Part shown: one piece after another, positions 1 through 6,549 of the stretch | How the letters are laid out: each line of letters begins with the position of its first letter | How positions within the stretch are numbered: position 1 is the stretch's first letter | Origin: Collinsella sp. | GTDB taxonomy: Bacteria > Actinomycetota > Coriobacteriia > Coriobacteriales > Coriobacteriaceae | Assembly: GCA_019419525.1 (NCBI GenBank) | Contig: DXZU01000018.1 | Location: 1 to 37,777, forward strand | Reading direction: 5' to 3' | DNA: 37,777 nt | Translations under genes and position numbers: made by a program | Notes under the pieces: generated by a model | Databases searched by the model: none | Told to the model about the DNA's origin: nothing | The model's input: the letters and a program-made list of their open reading frames with translations, nothing else

Positions 1-54
1 CTGGTGATCTCCGCCTTGAGAGGGCGGCGTCCTAAACCGCTAGACGAACGGGCC
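1..54 (-). tRNA. tRNA-Glu (anticodon CTC), 3' part cut off by the window edge
   Basis: On the minus strand the sequence starts GGCCCGTTCG at position 54 and shows a D-arm (CTAGCGGTTTAGG) and an anticodon stem CCGCC/GGCGG closing the 7-base loop CTCTCAA, which gives anticodon CTC and decodes GAG. The variable region begins at the window edge; the T-arm and the 3' half of the acceptor stem lie outside. Confidence 0.9.
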
Positions 55-85
55 ACATGACATCTGCACTGCCGTGCTGCGAGGA

Positions 86-112
86 AATATATTACGGGAC
101 AAAAAACGTCAG
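86..112 (-). promoter_or_regulatory. possible promoter of the tRNA-Glu gene
   Basis: Minus-strand CTGACG (107-112) and TATATT (86-91) resemble -35 and -10 boxes, about 30 bases ahead of the tRNA 5' end. The spacer is only 15 bases, so this is a weak call based on position and AT-richness. Confidence 0.3.
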
Positions 113-132
113 CGCAAGAAGAAATTCCAAAT

Positions 133-151
133 TGCCGAAAAATTGTCGGCA
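133..151 (-). terminator. possible weak terminator after cca
   Basis: The minus strand forms TGCCGA/TCGGCA around a T-rich loop, followed by ATTTGG. The stem is short and the T-run poor. Its place, 30 bases past the cca stop and before the tRNA, is the main support. Confidence 0.3.
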
Positions 152-181
152 GGTTATGGAATACGCAGGTAAACTTGGTAG

Positions 182-1576
182 CTAATTCAAGTTGAGATGA
201 ACCAAAAGAGCTTCGCGCTCGTTGGGAATATCGTCTTCGATCACGGCGTCGAGGGCGGAGTTGAGAAGCTGACCCAGTTCCGGCCCGGGCTTGACTCCGG
301 CACGGATCAGGTCGCCGCCGTTGATGGCGAGCATCTTGAGCGTATAGGGCTCCCCTGCCTTCAGCAGCTCGTGCGCCAGCGCGCGCATCTCCTCAATCGT
401 CTCAACATAATAGAAGCACGACGGGGCCTTGCCAAGTGTGTCGGCACGCTTAAGGTCCATGAGCTCGTCAATCAGGCGGGCCGTGTCGACGCCCTCACCC
501 GAAAGCGCGCGCATCATATTGAGCAGGCAGGAGCGCTCGGGGCGCAGCGGCTTGTCATGGTATTTGATGAGCAGGCACACGTCGCGCACCAAGTCGTGCG
601 AGAGGGCCAGGCGATCCATAATGGCGCGCGCCTTCTTGGCGCCGAGCTCGGGATGACCGTAGAAATGTCCGCTGCCGGCGTGATCGACCGTGAAGCACTC
701 GGGCTTGGACACATCGTGCAAAAACGCCGCCCACATAAGGCTCGACGAGGGCGCGACGCCGTCACACAGCGCGAGCTCCCCCGCCACCGTCAGCACACGG
801 GCGATATGCACGTAGACGTTAAACGCATGATAGACACTGCGCTGATCAAACCCGCGACCCGCTGCCAACTCGGGCACGGCGGCGCAGATGAGCTCGGGAT
901 AGCGGAGCATCGCGTCTCCCCCATGACCGGTCGAAAGAATGCCCTCGAGCTCAATACCCACACGCTCACGCGCCACGGCATCGAGCAGCGGCGCACACTC
1001 GGCAAGCGCGCGCTTAGTCTCGGGCTCAATCATAAAGTCCAGGCGGCAGGCAAAGCGCACCGCACGCAACATGCGCAGTGCGTCCTCGTTAAAACGACGC
1101 TTGGGATCGCCGACAGCGCGAATCAGCTTGCGCTCCAAGTCACCCTGGCCGTCGTAGCGGTCGACAAGCCCGCGCTCGGGATGCCAGGCCATGGCGTTGA
1201 CGGTAAAGTCGCGGCGCGCCAGATCGTCCTCGAGCGAGGAGGCACGCTCCACACTCTGGGGATGACGGCCATCGGTGTAAAAGCCATCCAGACGGTACGT
1301 GGTGACCTCGATACGCTCGCCATCGGAAATAGCCGTGATTCCGCCAAATTTAATACCCGACTCCACAACCGCGATGCCGGCGGCCTCGAGCGCCGCTTTG
1401 GACTCCTGCCACAGGCCGCTACAGCACATATCAACATCGTGGCTGGGGCACCCCATCAGAGCGTCGCGCACCCAACCGCCCACGTACCAAGCCTCAAGAC
1501 CAGCCGCCTCAAGCGCGCGCAGGACGCACAGGGACGCATCGGACGGTTGAGTACCGTTGAGCGAAACATTGCACAT
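182..1576 (-). CDS. cca: CCA tRNA nucleotidyltransferase / poly(A) polymerase family protein with HD domain
   Basis: Adds or repairs the 3'-terminal CCA of tRNAs. The 464-residue protein has the N-terminal class II nucleotidyltransferase signature YVGGWVRDALMG followed by the metal-binding HDVDMC pair of aspartates. An RNA-binding segment with RRDFTVNAMAWHP comes next, and then an HD domain (FLHDVSKPEC and HFYGHPELG). Such HD fusions are common in bacterial CCA enzymes. The start is set at 1576 because AGGAGG (1585-1590) sits 8 bases upstream; the open frame extends further up without a ribosome site. It is a single gene reading toward tRNA-Glu and is separated from the fruK terminator upstream. 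Sequence alone cannot exclude a split A-adding or CC-adding role. Confidence 0.9.
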   Translation of the reverse strand: MCNVSLNGTQPSDASLCVLRALEAAGLEAWYVGGWVRDALMGCPSHDVDMCCSGLWQESKAALEAAGIAVVESGIKFGGITAISDGERIEVTTYRLDGFYTDGRHPQSVERASSLEDDLARRDFTVNAMAWHPERGLVDRYDGQGDLERKLIRAVGDPKRRFNEDALRMLRAVRFACRLDFMIEPETKRALAECAPLLDAVARERVGIELEGILSTGHGGDAMLRYPELICAAVPELAAGRGFDQRSVYHAFNVYVHIARVLTVAGELALCDGVAPSSSLMWAAFLHDVSKPECFTVDHAGSGHFYGHPELGAKKARAIMDRLALSHDLVRDVCLLIKYHDKPLRPERSCLLNMMRALSGEGVDTARLIDELMDLKRADTLGKAPSCFYYVETIEEMRALAHELLKAGEPYTLKMLAINGGDLIRAGVKPGPELGQLLNSALDAVIEDDIPNEREALLVHLNLN

Positions 1577-1713
1577 GCCTATGGCCTCCTGCACTTGTGA
1601 GCGTAAAACGATGGTTCTCAAGAAGTCTAACAAGAAACGAGAAAACACGCACACGCAATCGCGTCGTCGATTAGATAAATCGAGACAGCAGACGCCACAT
1701 ACGTTCAGCGCGC

Positions 1714-1746
1714 AAAAAACACCCGCCTTGGTAATCCAAAGCGGGT
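1714..1746 (-). terminator. rho-independent terminator of the first fruK gene
   Basis: On the minus strand ACCCGC pairs with GCGGGT, continued by a TTGG/CCAA inner stem around ATTA, and is followed by GTTTTTTG. It lies 25 bases past the stop of the 1772-2704 gene. Confidence 0.85.
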
Positions 1747-1771
1747 ATTCGGCAACGACAAATCGATGCTG

Positions 1772-2704
1772 CTAGCAGACCTGGCGAACCTCAATGTGCT
1801 TCATATATTCGTCCACCTTGGCAAAATCGCCCAGACCGGGGCACTCGACCACGTTGGCGCCGGTAGCCATCGAAAGGCGCAGGGCGTCCTCGACGCGCTC
1901 CGGGGCGTCGTGCCACACGGACAGGAAGGCAGCGAGCGAGGAATCGCCGGCGCACACCGTCGACAGCAGCTTGACGTCGAAGGTGCGATTGGCAAACCAA
2001 ATGTGCTCGCCGTTGGAGAAGTACGCGCCGTCGCCGCCGAGCGTCAGCAGTACATTCTTAGCGCCCTTGGCGTGCAGCTCGGCCATGGCGCCCTTGACGG
2101 ACTCGTCGTCGCCACCGGTCACCTTGATGCCAAAGATGTCGAGCAGCTCGTCGTCATTGGGCTTGATCAGCAGCGGCTCCATGGCAATGAGGTCTGCCAG
2201 CTGATGGCTCGAGATATCGAGGACGAACTCGGCCCCCTTGGCCTTGACGCGGCGCAGGACCTCGGCCAGGAAGCCCTCGGAAGTGTTGGGAGGCAGCGAG
2301 CCGCTGATGACCAGGCAGGTCATGTCATCGAGCGAATCGATGAGCTCAAACATCTCATGCTCGTTGGCCTCGTTGATGGCGGCACCGGCGTTGACCATGT
2401 TGTACTCGGTGTCGGGGCCGGCGTTGAGGAACACGTTGACGCGCGTGATGCCGTCGGTCCACACGGGCTTGACGGGCACGCCCAGGGCCTCAGCGCCCTT
2501 AACGATAAACTCGCCCGAGAAGCCGGCGAAGAAACCCAGGATCGTGGTGTCGACACCGTAGTGGTCGAGCGTAAACGAGACGTTGAGGCCCTTGCCGTTG
2601 GGCGTGTAGACGGCGTTGCGGGTACGCGTGACGGTGTTGGCAGCAAGGCCGTCGCAGGCGATGTTGTAGTCAATGGCGGGATTTGCAGTGAGCGTGTAAA
2701 TCAT
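1772..2704 (-). CDS. fruK: 1-phosphofructokinase-like PfkB-family sugar kinase (copy 1)
   Basis: Expected to phosphorylate fructose-1-phosphate to fructose-1,6-bisphosphate with ATP, the step after fructose PTS uptake. The 310-residue protein starts MIYTLTANPAIDYN, the typical FruK/LacC N-terminus, then carries GKGLNVSF, SGSLPPNT, IKPNDDELL and, near the C-terminus, VCAGDSSLAAFL. AGD holds the catalytic Asp, but the first Gly of the usual GAGD is Cys. The start at 2704 follows AAAGGAA; an in-frame GTG five codons earlier has no ribosome site of its own. A closely related second copy lies directly upstream (2893-3825), with a terminator between, so the two can be transcribed separately. Tagatose-6-phosphate kinase (LacC) is a close alternative. 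Confidence 0.8.
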   Translation of the reverse strand: MIYTLTANPAIDYNIACDGLAANTVTRTRNAVYTPNGKGLNVSFTLDHYGVDTTILGFFAGFSGEFIVKGAEALGVPVKPVWTDGITRVNVFLNAGPDTEYNMVNAGAAINEANEHEMFELIDSLDDMTCLVISGSLPPNTSEGFLAEVLRRVKAKGAEFVLDISSHQLADLIAMEPLLIKPNDDELLDIFGIKVTGGDDESVKGAMAELHAKGAKNVLLTLGGDGAYFSNGEHIWFANRTFDVKLLSTVCAGDSSLAAFLSVWHDAPERVEDALRLSMATGANVVECPGLGDFAKVDEYMKHIEVRQVC

Positions 2705-2744
2705 GAATGTTCCTTTCACGAAGCAACGTGTTAATGAAAGTATA
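2702..2744 (-). promoter_or_regulatory. promoter -10 and candidate RpiR-type operator of fruK copy 1
   Basis: Minus-strand TATACT (2739-2744) is a good -10 box about 35 bases ahead of the start; no good -35 box is visible. Downstream, TGAAAGGAACATTCATG (2702-2718) overlaps the ribosome site and start codon. It resembles TGAAAGGTTCTTTCATA in the fruA-rpiR gap (8681-8697). CTTTCA next to the -10 and TGAAAG at the ribosome site also form an inverted pair. Confidence 0.4.
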
Positions 2745-2833
2745 TTCCACGCATCGACAAAAGGCTAGGGCAACTCGGTGAACGGTGTGGAAGCGATGAA
2801 GTACGGAAGGACACCTCTCCCCCATGCCGGAAC

Positions 2834-2864
2834 AAAAAGGCGCCCCGGCCGAAACCGGGGCGCC
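2834..2864 (-). terminator. strong rho-independent terminator after fruK copy 2
   Basis: Minus-strand GGCGCCCCGG and CCGGGGCGCC form a perfect 10-bp stem with a 6-base loop, followed by TTTTTG. It separates the two fruK-like genes. Confidence 0.92.
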
Positions 2865-2892
2865 GCATGCGCACGAATATGTCGCGTTTCGA

Positions 2893-3825
2893 TTACTGAC
2901 GATCGAGCTTGCGGACAGCAACGCGCTTGCTGTACTCGTCGACGTGACCGAAGTCGCCGATGCCGACGGACTCAGCAACGTTGGCGCCGGTGGCCATAGC
3001 GAGCTTCATGGCCTCCTCGACGTTGTCGCGATCCCTGTACCACTTGTGCAGGAACGCAGCGAGGGTGCAGTCGCCGGCGCAGACGGAAGAGACAAGCTTG
3101 ATGTTGAACTCACGCTTGGCATACCAGATGTCCTCGCCGTTGGAGAAGTAAGCGTCACCGCGGCTACCACGGGTGAGCAGCACGTTCTGGACGCCGGCCT
3201 CGTGAGCCAGCTTCATGGCAACGCGGACCTCGTCGTCGGTGTCGACCGGCACGCCGAAGATAGCCTTCATCTCGTGATGGTTCGGCTTAATGAGCAGCGG
3301 CTTCTTGTGAGCGAGCTCCTTGAGCTTGTCGGAGGACAGGTCCAGGACGACGTCGGCGCCACGGGCCTGAGCGTGCTCCATGACCTGAGCCAGGAAGTCG
3401 GGCGTAGCTTTGGGAGGCACGGAGCCGGAGACGATCAGGCACTCAAGGTCGCCCGCGGTGTCCAGGATGTTGTAGAGCTCCTCCTGGTGCTGCGGCGTGA
3501 TCGGAGCACCAGGGTTAAGGATGCCGTACTCGTGCTGGCCATCGTTGACGTAGGTGTTAATGCGCGTGATACCGTCGGTCCAGACCGGGCGGCACAAGCA
3601 GCCCAGGTTCATGACCTCCTCGACGATGAACTTGCCCGTGAAGCCGGCGAAGAAGCCGAGAGCGACGGTGTCGACGCCCATCTTCTTAAAGGCGAAGGAC
3701 ACGTCGAGACCCTTGCCGTTAGCCGTGTAGCTGGCCGAGCCGGTGCGGACGTTCTCGTCGGGCTCGAGCGGAGAGCTCGAAACCGTCATGTCGACAGCCG
3801 GGTTAGCGGTTAGCGTGTAGAACAT
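2893..3825 (-). CDS. fruK: 1-phosphofructokinase-like PfkB-family sugar kinase (copy 2)
   Basis: A paralog of the neighbouring 1772-2704 gene, with the same length (310 residues) and the same motif order: MFYTLTANPAVDMTV, GKGLDVSF, SGSVPPKAT, IKPNHHEMK and VCAGDCTLAAFL. The Cys-for-Gly change in the GAGD loop is shared, so it predates the duplication or is a lineage trait. A GGGGGT ribosome site lies 8 bases before the ATG. The gene follows ptsI by about 75 bases and may be read from the ptsH-ptsI transcript, ending at the strong hairpin 2834-2864. Substrate preference cannot be told from sequence: fructose-1-phosphate is most likely because of the PTS context, tagatose-6-phosphate is possible. 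Confidence 0.8.
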   Translation of the reverse strand: MFYTLTANPAVDMTVSSSPLEPDENVRTGSASYTANGKGLDVSFAFKKMGVDTVALGFFAGFTGKFIVEEVMNLGCLCRPVWTDGITRINTYVNDGQHEYGILNPGAPITPQHQEELYNILDTAGDLECLIVSGSVPPKATPDFLAQVMEHAQARGADVVLDLSSDKLKELAHKKPLLIKPNHHEMKAIFGVPVDTDDEVRVAMKLAHEAGVQNVLLTRGSRGDAYFSNGEDIWYAKREFNIKLVSSVCAGDCTLAAFLHKWYRDRDNVEEAMKLAMATGANVAESVGIGDFGHVDEYSKRVAVRKLDRQ

Positions 3826-3852
3826 TTACAGTACCCCCTATATATGTGAGGG

Positions 3853-3882
3853 CCGCGTGGCCGGCCCATTCCAACCACGCGG
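3853..3882 (-). other. hairpin between ptsI and fruK copy 2
   Basis: CCGCGTGG and CCACGCGG form an 8-bp stem with a 14-base GC-rich loop in the ptsI-fruK gap. There is no T-run, so it is more likely an RNA-processing or stability hairpin, or a weak terminator, than a full stop. Confidence 0.4.
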
Positions 3883-3899
3883 TTACCTCTGATACCAAA

Positions 3900-5603
3900 T
3901 TAGCGAGCTGCGGACTCGAGCAGTGCCTTGACCTCGGCAGCGGTGTTGCAGGCGAGCGCCTTCTCGGCGAGCTCGTCGCACTCGGCCTTGGTCCACTGGC
4001 TGATGGTCTTGCGGGCGCGCAGGATGGACGGAGCGCTCATCGAGAACTCCTCCAGGCCCCAGCTGATCAGCAGCGGCTCGAGCAACGGATCGGCAGCGGC
4101 CTCGCCGCACATACCGACCATGATGCCGGCCTTCACGCCGCTCTCGATGATGTTCTTAAGCGAGCGGAGCACGGCGGGATAGTAAACCTGGTACAGGTTG
4201 GAGATGGTGTCGTTGCCACGGTCGGCGCACATGGTGTAGCCGATCAGGTCGTTGGTGCCGATGGAGAAGAAGTCGGCGACCTCGGCCAGGCGGTCAGCGA
4301 GCAGCGAGGCTGCAGGCGTCTCGACCATGATGCCGACCTCGATGTTCTCGTTGAACTTGCGACCCTCTTCGGTCAGCTCGGTCTTGCACTGCTCGACGAG
4401 CTCCTTGACAGCCAAGACTTCCTCGACGCAGGTGACGAGCGGGATCATAATCTTGACGTCACCGAAGGCGCTGGCGCGCAGCAGGGCGCGGAGCTGGACC
4501 TTGTACTGGTCGGGGTTGGCCAGGCAGTAACGCACGGCGCGGAAGCCCATGAAGGGGTTCTCTTCCTTGACCATGTGCAGGTACGGAATCTCCTTGTCGC
4601 CGCCCACATCGAGCGTGCGGATGATGACCGGAGCGCCCTTGAGCGCGCTGGCGACCTTACGGTAGGCGTTAAACTGCTCCTCCTCGGAAGGAAGCTCAGC
4701 AGAGTCCATGAACAGGAACTCGGAACGGAACAGGCCGATAGCCTCGGCATCGTGATCGAGCGCGTTGGGCACGTCATCGGGGTTGCCGATGTTGCAGGCA
4801 ATAATCTTCTTGATGCCGTCGGCAGTCACGGACGGCTTGCCGCGGAAGGCCTCGAGAGCCGCCTTCTCGGCAGCGAAAGCCTCGGCCTTGGCAGTGTAAG
4901 CGGCGAGCGTCTCCTCATCGGGATCGGCCTCGACGATACCCTTGCCACCGTCGACGACAACGGTCATGCCGTTGCGCAGTGCGGTGCAGCTGTTGGAAAC
5001 CGAAAGGACAGCCGGGATCTCGAGGGCGCGCGCAATGATTGCGGAGTGCGACGTGCGGCCACCAGTCTCGGTGACGATACCGGCAACGTGGGCCTTATCG
5101 ATCGTGGCGGTCATGGACGGCGTGAGGTCGTGCACGACAACGACGGTGTTCTCGGGCAGGACGGAAAGGTCGACGACCTCCTTGCCCAGCAGCTCGGCCA
5201 GAATACCGGTGCGGATGTCGGCGATGTCGGCCGCGCGCAGACGGAACATCTCATCGTCCATGGACAGGAACATGTTCTCGAACATGGTCGAGGTGTCCAT
5301 GAGCGCCTGCTCGGCGCAGGTGCCGCCGTCAATGGCGGCGTTGATGGCGTCGGTCATGCCCGGATCCTGAGCCAGGACAATGTGTCCGCTCATGATCTCG
5401 GCCTCGGCCTCGCCCACCGTCTCCTTCATGTGGTCGGCCTGAGCCTGGGTCTTCTCGCAGAAGACCGAAAGAGCGGACTGATAGCGCTCCTTCTCTGCTG
5501 CCGAATCAGCAACCTCGTGCGGCTCAAACGTCAAGTCGGGATCGACGGCGACCATGACGGTGCCGATACCGATGCCCTCGGAAGCGTTGACTCCCTGATA
5601 CAT
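3900..5603 (-). CDS. ptsI: PTS Enzyme I, phosphoenolpyruvate-protein phosphotransferase
   Basis: Takes phosphate from PEP and passes it to HPr, the first cytoplasmic step of all PTS sugar uptake. The 567-residue protein has the N-terminal MYQGVNASEGIGIGT (family ASPGIA region), the active-site loop GGRTSHSAIIAR with His186, the PEP-domain motifs RSEFLFMD, GTNDLIGYTM and the catalytic CGE of MVGMCGEAA. Length matches the family (about 570). The start at 5603 is preferred to the ATG two codons earlier because AGAGGA then sits 6 bases upstream; the longer open frame has no support. It lies downstream of ptsH with a hairpin in the gap (5656-5691), which may lower Enzyme I output relative to HPr. 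Confidence 0.96.
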   Translation of the reverse strand: MYQGVNASEGIGIGTVMVAVDPDLTFEPHEVADSAAEKERYQSALSVFCEKTQAQADHMKETVGEAEAEIMSGHIVLAQDPGMTDAINAAIDGGTCAEQALMDTSTMFENMFLSMDDEMFRLRAADIADIRTGILAELLGKEVVDLSVLPENTVVVVHDLTPSMTATIDKAHVAGIVTETGGRTSHSAIIARALEIPAVLSVSNSCTALRNGMTVVVDGGKGIVEADPDEETLAAYTAKAEAFAAEKAALEAFRGKPSVTADGIKKIIACNIGNPDDVPNALDHDAEAIGLFRSEFLFMDSAELPSEEEQFNAYRKVASALKGAPVIIRTLDVGGDKEIPYLHMVKEENPFMGFRAVRYCLANPDQYKVQLRALLRASAFGDVKIMIPLVTCVEEVLAVKELVEQCKTELTEEGRKFNENIEVGIMVETPAASLLADRLAEVADFFSIGTNDLIGYTMCADRGNDTISNLYQVYYPAVLRSLKNIIESGVKAGIMVGMCGEAAADPLLEPLLISWGLEEFSMSAPSILRARKTISQWTKAECDELAEKALACNTAAEVKALLESAAR

Positions 5604-5655
5604 TCCCATTCCTCTCTCCGTGTCATGTGATAAAGCGTTTTGCCATATCCATGAC

Positions 5656-5691
5656 AAAAGAGCGCAGCTACCTTAGAACAGGTCACTGCGC
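5656..5691 (-). promoter_or_regulatory. intercistronic ptsH-ptsI hairpin, possible partial terminator
   Basis: Minus-strand GCGCAGTGACCT and AGGTAGCTGCGC pair over 12 positions with one mismatch and one G-T, around a 6-base loop, followed by TCTTTTG. The short T-run suggests read-through or 3'-end protection of ptsH mRNA. A role in making HPr more abundant than Enzyme I is inference. Confidence 0.5.
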
Positions 5692-5736
5692 CCCCAAATA
5701 TGAACTTAGTTGTTCAACATGCGACCCGTTTGAGTT

Positions 5737-6000
5737 CTACTCGCCAAGACCGCTCTTGATGAGCTCGATGGCAGCAGCCAGAGCCTCCGCCTCGTCGGCG
5801 CCATCGCACTTGACCTCGACCTCGGTACCGCAGGGGATACCAGCAGCCATGAGGGCCATCGGAGACTTGCCGTTGACCTCCTTCTCGGGGGTGACGACCG
5901 TCACGTCACAGGCGTACTTGCCCATGGTGGAGGCGAACAGACCAGCCGGACGCATGTGCAGACCCTGAGGATTAACGAGGGTAGCCTTCTCAGAAACCAT
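5737..6000 (-). CDS. ptsH: PTS phosphocarrier protein HPr
   Basis: A small cytoplasmic phosphocarrier between Enzyme I and the sugar permeases. At 87 residues it has the normal family length. His15, the phosphorylation site, sits in NPQGLHMRPAG. Ser46 is present in VNGKSPMALMAAG at the position that HPr kinase modifies in Gram-positive bacteria, though the flanking residues differ from the Bacillus NLKSIMGVMS. AAGGAG lies 7 bases before the ATG. It is first in the ptsH-ptsI(-fruK) cluster. The long upstream gap carries large inverted repeats. Confidence 0.96.
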   Translation of the reverse strand: MVSEKATLVNPQGLHMRPAGLFASTMGKYACDVTVVTPEKEVNGKSPMALMAAGIPCGTEVEVKCDGADEAEALAAAIELIKSGLGE

Positions 6001-6065
6001 AGTTGACTCCTTTTTTGTGTTTAACCCCTGTCATGCATGTGGCAGGAGTCAGATTCACGACGTTG

Positions 6066-6071
6066 TTTATA
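6066..6071 (-). promoter_or_regulatory. candidate -10 box for ptsH
   Basis: Minus-strand TATAAA lies in an AT-rich patch 65 bases ahead of the ptsH start. No convincing -35 hexamer is visible 16-18 bases upstream, so this promoter is weak, activator-dependent or miscalled. Confidence 0.3.
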
Positions 6072-6141
6072 TTAACTCACATCAAACGGTTTTTCATTAT
6101 GTTTCAGACGAATTATTGGACAGATGTGTTTGTCGTCCGCT

Positions 6142-6287
6142 TGCTCGCCCACAGGGGCCCGTGCGCGGCCTGTGAGATTTCCTGCTCTACAGTCCTGCTC
6201 GCACGAAGAGCACATTAAGTGCTCTTCGGCTCGTGCGGAACTCGCGATAAATCTCACAGGCCGCGCACGGGCCCCTGTGGGCGAGCA
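6142..6287. repeat. 39-bp perfect inverted repeat with nested inner palindrome
   Basis: Arms 6142-6180 and 6249-6287 are exact reverse complements (left arm begins TTGCTCGCCCACAGGGGCCC). The 68-base spacer holds a second inverted repeat, CGAAGAGCAC (6204-6213) against GTGCTCTTCG (6219-6228), flanked by CGCAC/GTGCG. Outside the perfect arms the similarity fades gradually rather than stopping sharply. There is no coding frame. It lies between ptsH and the fruA terminator and could form a large cruciform or RNA hairpin. Confidence 0.9.
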
Positions 6288-6394
6288 GGCTGCGGAAACT
6301 CGGTCGGTCCAGAGCAATATCGTGCAAACGGAAATCTGGCTGATGATCTGTTCGCGACAAAGACTCGATAGGTAGCCCCCTCTATGCCCTTTTG

Positions 6395-6465
6395 TAAGTT
6401 GCGGTGAAATAGGGACTGAATTTGGGGTTGAATCGTTTAAACAGTCCCTATTTCACCGCAACTTA
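6395..6465. repeat. 24-bp perfect inverted repeat with GGGACTG inner end
   Basis: Arms 6395-6418 and 6442-6465 are exact reverse complements (left arm ends GAAATAGGGACTG), with a 23-base AT-rich loop. It sits just beyond the fruA terminator. It has no T-run and resembles the other GGGAC-bearing intergenic hairpins of this window (9692-9724, 29494-29534, 32703-32749, 37134-37173). Apart from these two repeats, the 6001-6549 gap holds only the candidate ptsH promoter and the fruA terminator. Confidence 0.9.
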
Positions 6466-6477
6466 TGGGAGGGATAG

Positions 6478-6513
6478 AAAAAAGGCGGAGGCCCTGGAGA
6501 GGGACTCCGCCTT
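6478..6513 (-). terminator. rho-independent terminator of fruA
   Basis: Minus-strand AAGGCGGAG and CTCCGCCTT form a 9-bp stem with a 14-base loop, followed by TTTTTTC, 37 bases past the fruA stop. Confidence 0.88.
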
Positions 6514-6549
6514 ATATACAGGGGGCGATGGTATTCGCGTGTTGCGGGA

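Noticed and set aside
197..1600. Long plus-strand open frame opposite cca
   Set aside because: It mirrors the well-supported cca gene in antisense, has no domain I recognise and no ribosome site. Long shadow frames are expected in high-GC DNA.
6142..6287. Invertible promoter switch
   Set aside because: The spacer is itself nearly palindromic and holds no promoter, so inversion would change little, and no recombinase is nearby.
6142..6290. Insertion sequence or MITE with target duplication
   Set aside because: No transposase and no clear direct repeat flanking the arms; kept only as an inverted repeat.
6142..6465. CRISPR array
   Set aside because: The repeats are inverted pairs, not direct repeats with regular spacers.
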